Positions 13,587 through 18,173 of a stretch of 18,173 bases of DNA are shown in pieces. The position numbers were made by a program, and so were the translations under genes. The stretch spans positions 1-18,173 of the forward strand of contig CAYWTS010000036.1 of the NCBI GenBank assembly GCA_964461265.1. Direction: 5' to 3'. The DNA comes from CAYWTS01 sp964461265. GTDB taxonomy: Bacteria; Bacteroidota; Ignavibacteria; Tepidaquicellales; OLB5. Every line of letters starts with the position of its first letter. Position 1 is the first letter of the stretch. The notes beneath the pieces were generated by a model. The model was not told the DNA's origin and searched no databases. It saw only the letters and a program-made list of their open reading frames with translations.

Positions 13587-15458
13587 ATGACCGAAACCAA
13601 TGACGCTGAGATTAAAAATACCGACAATGTTGAAACCCCTGAGCAAACTACAACCGAACAGCCCCCAAACCAGCAGACAATTTCCGAACCGAAAACAGTA
13701 ATCAAAACAAAAGATTTTGTTGCTAAGGAATATTCTGAAGAAGAGTTTAAAAAATACATAGAGCTGTATGAAAAAACCTTCAACGTTATAAAAGAGAACG
13801 AGATAGTTAAGGGACGAATTGTTGCTATCTCGGATAATGATGTACTTATCGATATCGGCTTCAAATCGGATGGCAGGGTATCGCTTGATGAATTTTTACA
13901 TCCCGAAGAGCTGAAGATAGGTGATGAGGTAGAGATTTACGTCGAGAAAATAGAAGATAAAGAAGGACAGCTTGTTCTTTCACGCAAGCGTGCTGATGCA
14001 ATCAGAAACTGGGAACGTATAGTTCAGGCTAAATCGGGTGATGTAATTATAGACGGCAAAATAGTGAGAAGAATAAAAGGCGGATTTGTGGTTGACCTTG
14101 GAGGCATAAATGCATTTTTACCCGGTTCGCAGATTGATACCAAACCAATACGGGACTATGACGTTTATGTAGGTCAAACAATTCCTTTTAAGATACTAAA
14201 GATAAATCATCCGAACGAGAACATAATAGTCTCGCATAAGATACTAATCGAAGAATCGATGGCAGACCAGAGAGAAAAGCTCCTGGCAACTCTTGAAAAG
14301 GGTCAGATACTCGAAGCTACAGTCAAAGCTATAACCGATTTTGGTGTGTTTGTTGATCTGGGAGGTGTTGATGGTCTTATACATATTACCGACCTTTCAT
14401 GGGGAAGGATTAATCACCCCACAGAAGTTGTAGAGCTTGACCAGAAGATAAATGTTGTTGTGCTTGAGTATGACCAGGATAAAAAGCGGGTTACTCTTGG
14501 CTTGAAACAACTTACACCTCATCCATGGGATAACATAGAAGAAAAGCTGAAGATAGGAGATAAAGTTCAGGGTAAGGTTGTATCTATTACCGAATATGGT
14601 GCTTTTATCGAGATTGAAAAAGGTATTGAGGGATTAATACATGTATCCGAAATGTCATGGACACAGCATATAACCGATCCGAAGACATTTTTAACCATGA
14701 ACGAAACCGTAGAGGCTGTAGTTCTTAGTCTGGATAAACCGGAAAGGAAACTATCACTCGGAATAAAGCAATTAACTCCTAATCCGTGGCAGTCACTTTT
14801 AGATAAATTTCCAATTGGCTCAAAACATTCCGGTAAGGTTTGCAATATTACAAACTTCGGTGTATTTGTGGAGCTTGAAGAAGGAGTCGACGGGCTTGTG
14901 CATATCAGCGACCTTTCATGGACTAAGAAGATATTTAATGTTGAAGATTTCGTTAAAGCAGGTGATGTACTTGATGTAGTTATTCTGGGTATAGACGTAG
15001 ATAATCACAGGATTGCTCTCGGTCACAAACAACTGCTTGAAAATCCTTGGGATAAGCTTGAGGAAAATTACAAAGCAGGTACCGAAGTAAAATGTAAAGT
15101 AGTAAAACCAATCGAAAAAGGTATTATTGTAGAGCTTCCCGATATAGTTGACGGATTTATACCGGCTTCACAGCTATCGGTTCACCAACTGAAAAATTTT
15201 GCAGATCTATTTAAACCCGAAATGGCAATTAATGCAGAAGTCATTGAATTCGATAAGGAATCGAAGAAAATCGTGCTTTCGGCTATTGAATATCTGAAAG
15301 ATAAAACGCAGGAAGATGTGGATAAGTACATAGAGAACTTTAAAATATCAAAAAAATTCACACTTGAAGATATTGTTGAAAGAACCAAAGCTACTCAGGG
15401 ACAGCGCGAAGAAGTGGATTTTAAAATTGATGATGTTATTAAGGAAGTAAAACCATAA
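13587..15458 (+). CDS. rpsA: 30S ribosomal protein S1
   Basis: RNA-binding ribosomal protein that helps mRNA onto the 30S subunit. From ATG 13587 it has 623 residues and six S1 domains (about 72-135, 149-221, 237-307, 322-394, 409-481 and 496-570). Domains 3-5 carry strong S1 cores such as GVFVDLGGVDGLIHITDLSW and GVFVELEEGVDGLVHISDLSW. Domains 1, 2 and 6 are more diverged, as usual. The N-terminal 70 residues are acidic and Thr/Gln-rich. A TTG 26 codons upstream (13509) is open in frame, but I reject it: the leader there would be translated repeat hairpin, and GGAGA lies 10 nt before the ATG. A strong terminator follows. Confidence 0.96.
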   Translation: MTETNDAEIKNTDNVETPEQTTTEQPPNQQTISEPKTVIKTKDFVAKEYSEEEFKKYIELYEKTFNVIKENEIVKGRIVAISDNDVLIDIGFKSDGRVSLDEFLHPEELKIGDEVEIYVEKIEDKEGQLVLSRKRADAIRNWERIVQAKSGDVIIDGKIVRRIKGGFVVDLGGINAFLPGSQIDTKPIRDYDVYVGQTIPFKILKINHPNENIIVSHKILIEESMADQREKLLATLEKGQILEATVKAITDFGVFVDLGGVDGLIHITDLSWGRINHPTEVVELDQKINVVVLEYDQDKKRVTLGLKQLTPHPWDNIEEKLKIGDKVQGKVVSITEYGAFIEIEKGIEGLIHVSEMSWTQHITDPKTFLTMNETVEAVVLSLDKPERKLSLGIKQLTPNPWQSLLDKFPIGSKHSGKVCNITNFGVFVELEEGVDGLVHISDLSWTKKIFNVEDFVKAGDVLDVVILGIDVDNHRIALGHKQLLENPWDKLEENYKAGTEVKCKVVKPIEKGIIVELPDIVDGFIPASQLSVHQLKNFADLFKPEMAINAEVIEFDKESKKIVLSAIEYLKDKTQEDVDKYIENFKISKKFTLEDIVERTKATQGQREEVDFKIDDVIKEVKP

Positions 15459-15477
15459 CCGTAATACCAGCTTTTAT

Positions 15478-15518
15478 AAAAGCATCCTGTTGATTAAGGA
15501 TGCTTTTTTATTTTTTTA
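15478..15518 (+). terminator. Intrinsic terminator after rpsA
   Basis: Perfect 10-bp stem AAAAGCATCC (15478-15487) / GGATGCTTTT (15498-15507), 10-nt loop, then an extended T-rich tail. It is the clearest terminator in the window and ends the rpsA transcript just before the next gene. Confidence 0.9.
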
Positions 15519-15522
15519 TCAG

Positions 15523-16317
15523 ATGATGAAAACAAATTACCCCGAATTTAAAAAAGTACTCAGTGAAGCTGCTGAAGAATCGGCAAAAATTCTCATTCTA
15601 AATTATGCCACAGATTTCAGCATAGGCAGGAAAAAAGACTATTCCGACCTAGTAACCGAAGTAGATAAAAAAAGCGAAGCAAGGATTATTGAAGTTATCC
15701 ATTCCTATTTTCCGGGACATAACGTGCTCTCGGAAGAATGCGGTGATTTAAATAAAACCTCAGAATATGTATGGATTGTCGACCCGATTGACGGAACTGT
15801 TAACTATGCACATTCTATCCCTATCTTTTGTGTATCAATAGCATTGCAGGTAAAGGGTGAGGTTGTTCTTGGGCAGGTTTACAATCCATTGAGCGGAGAA
15901 TTATTTTTCGCTGAAAAGGGTATCGGTGCATTTTTTAATGGGAATCGAATAAAAGTTTCAGCTACAAAATATTTGAAAGATGCACTGATAGTAACAGGAT
16001 TTCCTTACGGAGCAAGAGATAACCGTGACCATTGTATTGACCACTTCGTTAATTTTATAAAGCAAGGACTGCCTATCCGCAGACTTGGTTCGGCTGCCTT
16101 AGATATTTGCTACGTAGCTAAAGGCGGATTTGATGGCTTCTGGGAAGTGAGCTTAAATCCGTGGGATGTTGCAGCAGGATACCTGATTTTAAAGGAAGCA
16201 GGGGGCAAACTCACCGATTTTAACGGAGCAGAATATTCGATTTACAACAAACAGATACTTGCCACAAACGGGTTTATACACCAGGAAATGATTGAGGTAT
16301 TGCAAAAAGCATATTAA
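15523..16317 (+). CDS. Inositol-monophosphatase-family protein (SuhB/IMPase-like)
   Basis: Mg-dependent sugar- or inositol-phosphate phosphatase of the FIG superfamily. From ATG 15523 it has 264 residues, typical for IMPase. The metal ligands are all present: S70-E71-E72 (the GEE position), WIVDPIDGTVNYAH with D87, D90 and T92, and NPWDVAAGY with D215. The DLVTEVDKKSE opening is also typical. The open frame continues upstream to a TTG at 15490, but that lies in the rpsA terminator and is rejected. A second ATG at 15526 is equally possible. No Shine-Dalgarno sequence is visible. The substrate could be inositol-1-phosphate, histidinol-phosphate or another. Confidence 0.93.
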   Translation: MMKTNYPEFKKVLSEAAEESAKILILNYATDFSIGRKKDYSDLVTEVDKKSEARIIEVIHSYFPGHNVLSEECGDLNKTSEYVWIVDPIDGTVNYAHSIPIFCVSIALQVKGEVVLGQVYNPLSGELFFAEKGIGAFFNGNRIKVSATKYLKDALIVTGFPYGARDNRDHCIDHFVNFIKQGLPIRRLGSAALDICYVAKGGFDGFWEVSLNPWDVAAGYLILKEAGGKLTDFNGAEYSIYNKQILATNGFIHQEMIEVLQKAY

Positions 16318-16333
16318 TAAAAGTTTATTTATG

Positions 16334-16341
16334 TAATTTTG
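16334..16341 (+). promoter_or_regulatory. Promoter -7 box (TAATTTTG)
   Basis: Fits TAnnTTTG and ends 30 nt before the prohibitin-like gene, with GGAGGT following at 16361-16366. It implies separate transcription from the IMPase gene. Confidence 0.45.
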
Positions 16342-16370
16342 CCTTTAAACAATCAATAAGGAGGTAAAAT

Positions 16371-17291
16371 ATGATTGCTCTATTAATTTTTCTGGTTATC
16401 GTTATTGCAATTATTTATTCACTCAGGAAAAGCACTTCAACAAGCCCGAGCATCCACAAGCTGCTTGGTATTATCAGAAACGTTGCCTATGTTGCTATTG
16501 CTGCGGTTATTATATTTTCAGCTGTTGTTCAGGTAGGACCCGGTGAAGTTGGAGTGCAGGTTTTGTTCGGAAGCGTTCAGGACAGGACCCTGCCGAGTGG
16601 ATTAAACATTATTAACCCGCTTGTAGATGTAGAAATGATGGACGTTAAAACGCAGGCATATACAATGAGTACAGCACAGGATGAAGGACAGCTTAAAGGT
16701 GATGATGCTATATGGGCTCTTTCGATGGATGGCTTAACTATTAAGCTTGATGTAACGGTATGGTACCGCTTAAGTGAAACCGATGCACCGCAGGTTTTCA
16801 GAACAATAGGAAGGGACTATGTGGAGAAAATTGTCAGACCGGCAATCAGAACCGCGCTTCGTGACATTAGCGTATTGTATTCGGCAACCGATATATATTC
16901 AAGCAAACGCGATGATTTTGTAAAAAACGTGACTAAGAAACTTGAAGAAGCTTTCGCCGGAAGAGGCGTAATACTTGAGAAAGTTCTGTTAAGGAACGTT
17001 GAATTACCCGAAAAAGTAAGGTCGGCAATAGACGAAAAAATAGCAGCCGAGCAGAAAGCACAGCAGATGGTTTATGTGCTTCAGAAAGAAAAACAGGAAG
17101 CTGAACGTAAGAAAATAGAAGCTCAGGGTATATCCGATTACAACCGTGTAGTATCGCAAAGTATTACCGACCAGGTTCTGCAGCTTAAAGGTATAGAAGC
17201 GACGCTTGAGCTTTCAAAAAGCCCGAACTCGAAAATGGTAATAATGAACGGAAAGAATATGCCTTTAATATTTGGTGCAAGCGGATTTTAA
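16371..17291 (+). CDS. SPFH/band 7 protein, prohibitin-like
   Basis: Membrane scaffold protein of 306 residues. Two hydrophobic N-terminal segments (about 2-17 and 36-55) anchor it. The band 7 domain follows from VGPGEVGVQVLFG to about 230, with NPLVDVEMMDVKTQAYTM typical of prohibitins. A charged Glu/Lys/Gln-rich coiled-coil stretch lies about 215-260. Family members assemble into large membrane rings and often guard FtsH-type proteases; no such partner gene is in the window. The start is well supported by a strong Shine-Dalgarno (AAGGAGGT, 5 nt before ATG) and the TAnnTTTG box. Confidence 0.93.
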   Translation: MIALLIFLVIVIAIIYSLRKSTSTSPSIHKLLGIIRNVAYVAIAAVIIFSAVVQVGPGEVGVQVLFGSVQDRTLPSGLNIINPLVDVEMMDVKTQAYTMSTAQDEGQLKGDDAIWALSMDGLTIKLDVTVWYRLSETDAPQVFRTIGRDYVEKIVRPAIRTALRDISVLYSATDIYSSKRDDFVKNVTKKLEEAFAGRGVILEKVLLRNVELPEKVRSAIDEKIAAEQKAQQMVYVLQKEKQEAERKKIEAQGISDYNRVVSQSITDQVLQLKGIEATLELSKSPNSKMVIMNGKNMPLIFGASGF

Positions 17292-17305
17292 TACCATGTA
17301 TATGT

Positions 17306-17368
17306 AAAACCTGACAGGTTTTTTGGCAATACCACACCGCCAGCTGGCGGGGAAAACCTGTCAGGTTT
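17306..17368. repeat. Palindrome cluster: two AAACCTGNCAGGTTT copies around CCGCCAGCTGGCGG
   Basis: AAAACCTGACAGGTTTT (17306-17322), then a perfect 14-bp palindrome CCGCCAGCTGGCGG (17337-17350), then AAAACCTGTCAGGTTT (17353-17368). It lies 15 bp after the prohibitin-like gene and may end its transcript. The related copy is at 1008-1023, and the outer copies can pair with each other. The rest of 17369-17482 is AT-rich with nothing recognisable. Confidence 0.65.
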
Positions 17369-17482
17369 AAGAAACCCTGCAGAACGGTCACGAACGTTCA
17401 CTACAGAGATATTAATTTTTTTATTAACTATATCTGTATTTTTTTTAATTATTAAATCTCAAACGTTAAAACTTATATCATA

Positions 17483-18127
17483 ATGAAGGGCGTTCCGTTA
17501 AACGAAGAAATTTATAACTACATTGTAAACTTATTTGCAGAGGAAGATGAAATTCTGCAAGGTGTTGTTAAAAGCAGTGAAGAAAACGGGCTTCCGTTAA
17601 TTCATGTTTCTCCCGAAAACGGAAAATTCCTTTACATGCTTGTTAAAATCATATCAGCAAAAAGAATCCTTGAAGTAGGAACTTTAGCCGGTTACAGCAC
17701 AATATGGATGGCAAGGGCATTGCCCGAAGACGGGAAATTAATCACGCTTGAAGTGGACCAAAAACATGCACATATTGCACGGGAAAATTTTAAAAAAGCA
17801 GGACTTGAACAGAAAATAGAACTTATTTTAGGCAGTGCAGCAGAAACGCTGAAAAAACTAAAGGATGAACGTTTTGATTTTGCATTTATTGATGCAGATA
17901 AAGTATCATACCCGCTTTATTTTGATTTGATTCTGCCCATGATGAACCGCGGCGGAATTATAGCAGCTGATAATACTCTCCGTAAAGGTGATGTATTAAG
18001 AACCTTACCCCAGGAAGAAGGCACCGAAGGCGTACAGATATATAATAAAATGACTGCTTCTGACACAAGAGTTATATCACTGCTGGTGCCAATTTCGGAT
18101 GGTGTGACGGTTTCTTTGGTAAAATAA
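17483..18127 (+). CDS. Class I SAM-dependent O-methyltransferase (caffeoyl-CoA-OMT-like, family 3)
   Basis: A 214-residue cation-dependent methyltransferase with a catechol-like hydroxyl as the probable target. The AdoMet motif is ILEVGTLAGYST (62-73, with E64, G66 and G70). The metal ligands of the family are conserved: D137 (FIDADK) and D163-N164 (AADNTL). The length and full Rossmann order fit the family, and the C-terminus VPISDGVTVSLVK is typical. The exact substrate cannot be read from the sequence. The start ATG 17483 gives the usual N-terminus; there is no clear Shine-Dalgarno sequence. It is followed almost at once by a GC-rich hairpin. Confidence 0.92.
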   Translation: MKGVPLNEEIYNYIVNLFAEEDEILQGVVKSSEENGLPLIHVSPENGKFLYMLVKIISAKRILEVGTLAGYSTIWMARALPEDGKLITLEVDQKHAHIARENFKKAGLEQKIELILGSAAETLKKLKDERFDFAFIDADKVSYPLYFDLILPMMNRGGIIAADNTLRKGDVLRTLPQEEGTEGVQIYNKMTASDTRVISLLVPISDGVTVSLVK

Positions 18128-18128
18128 A

Positions 18129-18161
18129 TGCCCCTCCTTTCCTTCCCTTCGGGGAGGAAAA
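18129..18161. repeat. GC-rich palindromic repeat at the right edge
   Basis: CCCCTCCTTTCC, then TTCCC-TTCG-GGGA-GGAA around 18141-18160. It begins two bases after the methyltransferase stop. The CCCTTCGGGG core is the same as in the in-gene repeat at 5725-5740. It could double as a terminator. Confidence 0.55.
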
Positions 18162-18173
18162 ATGATACATACC

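Overview
The window is AT-rich DNA with a Bacteroidota/Ignavibacteria look. Three things suggest this. Two secreted beta-propeller proteins carry a type IX secretion (Por) C-terminal sorting domain of the SLSQNYPNPFNP type. ispG is the long form with an extra central domain. Several genes have a TAnnTTTG box 22-30 nt before the start codon, which is the -7 element of Bacteroidetes promoters. Assignment to the Ignavibacteria is an inference from these traits. The sequence is a scaffold with one 100-N gap (7969-8068).

Layout. 1-1000 (+): the 3' part of a zinc-binding MDR oxidoreductase. 1006-2706 (-): a doubtful small ORF, trpS and nuoJ, the last two 2 nt apart. 2707-3207: no protein gene, but an AT-rich inverted repeat, tRNA-Leu(UAA), a short hairpin repeat and a 130-bp MITE-like element. 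3208-7757 (-): an accessory block with two paralogous T9SS-sorted propeller proteins, a 256-aa protein with a HEPN-like R-x4-H motif between them, a second MITE-like element with an 8-bp target duplication, and two small secreted proteins. 7758-8293: GC-rich nested repeats, the assembly gap and a pair of palindromes. 8294-18127 (+): M15 peptidase, sugar/choline-phosphate-type nucleotidyltransferase, rhomboid protease, ispG, rpsA, an inositol-monophosphatase-family protein, a prohibitin/SPFH protein and an O-methyltransferase.

The + strand half is mostly housekeeping: isoprenoid precursor synthesis (IspG), translation (S1; TrpRS and tRNA-Leu in the other half) and membrane quality control (rhomboid, prohibitin). 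Intrinsic terminators after ispG and rpsA separate these units. The 3-8 kb block is accessory: exported surface proteins of unknown target, a possible HEPN RNase and many repeats.

The most notable signal is the repeat load. At least four families of short palindromic elements are scattered through the window. GC-rich copies lie in frame inside the sorting-domain coding regions of both propeller genes, in the same protein loop, so the repeat has become part of the mature proteins' C-terminal domain. No CRISPR array, intact transposase, rRNA or clearly new multi-gene system is visible.
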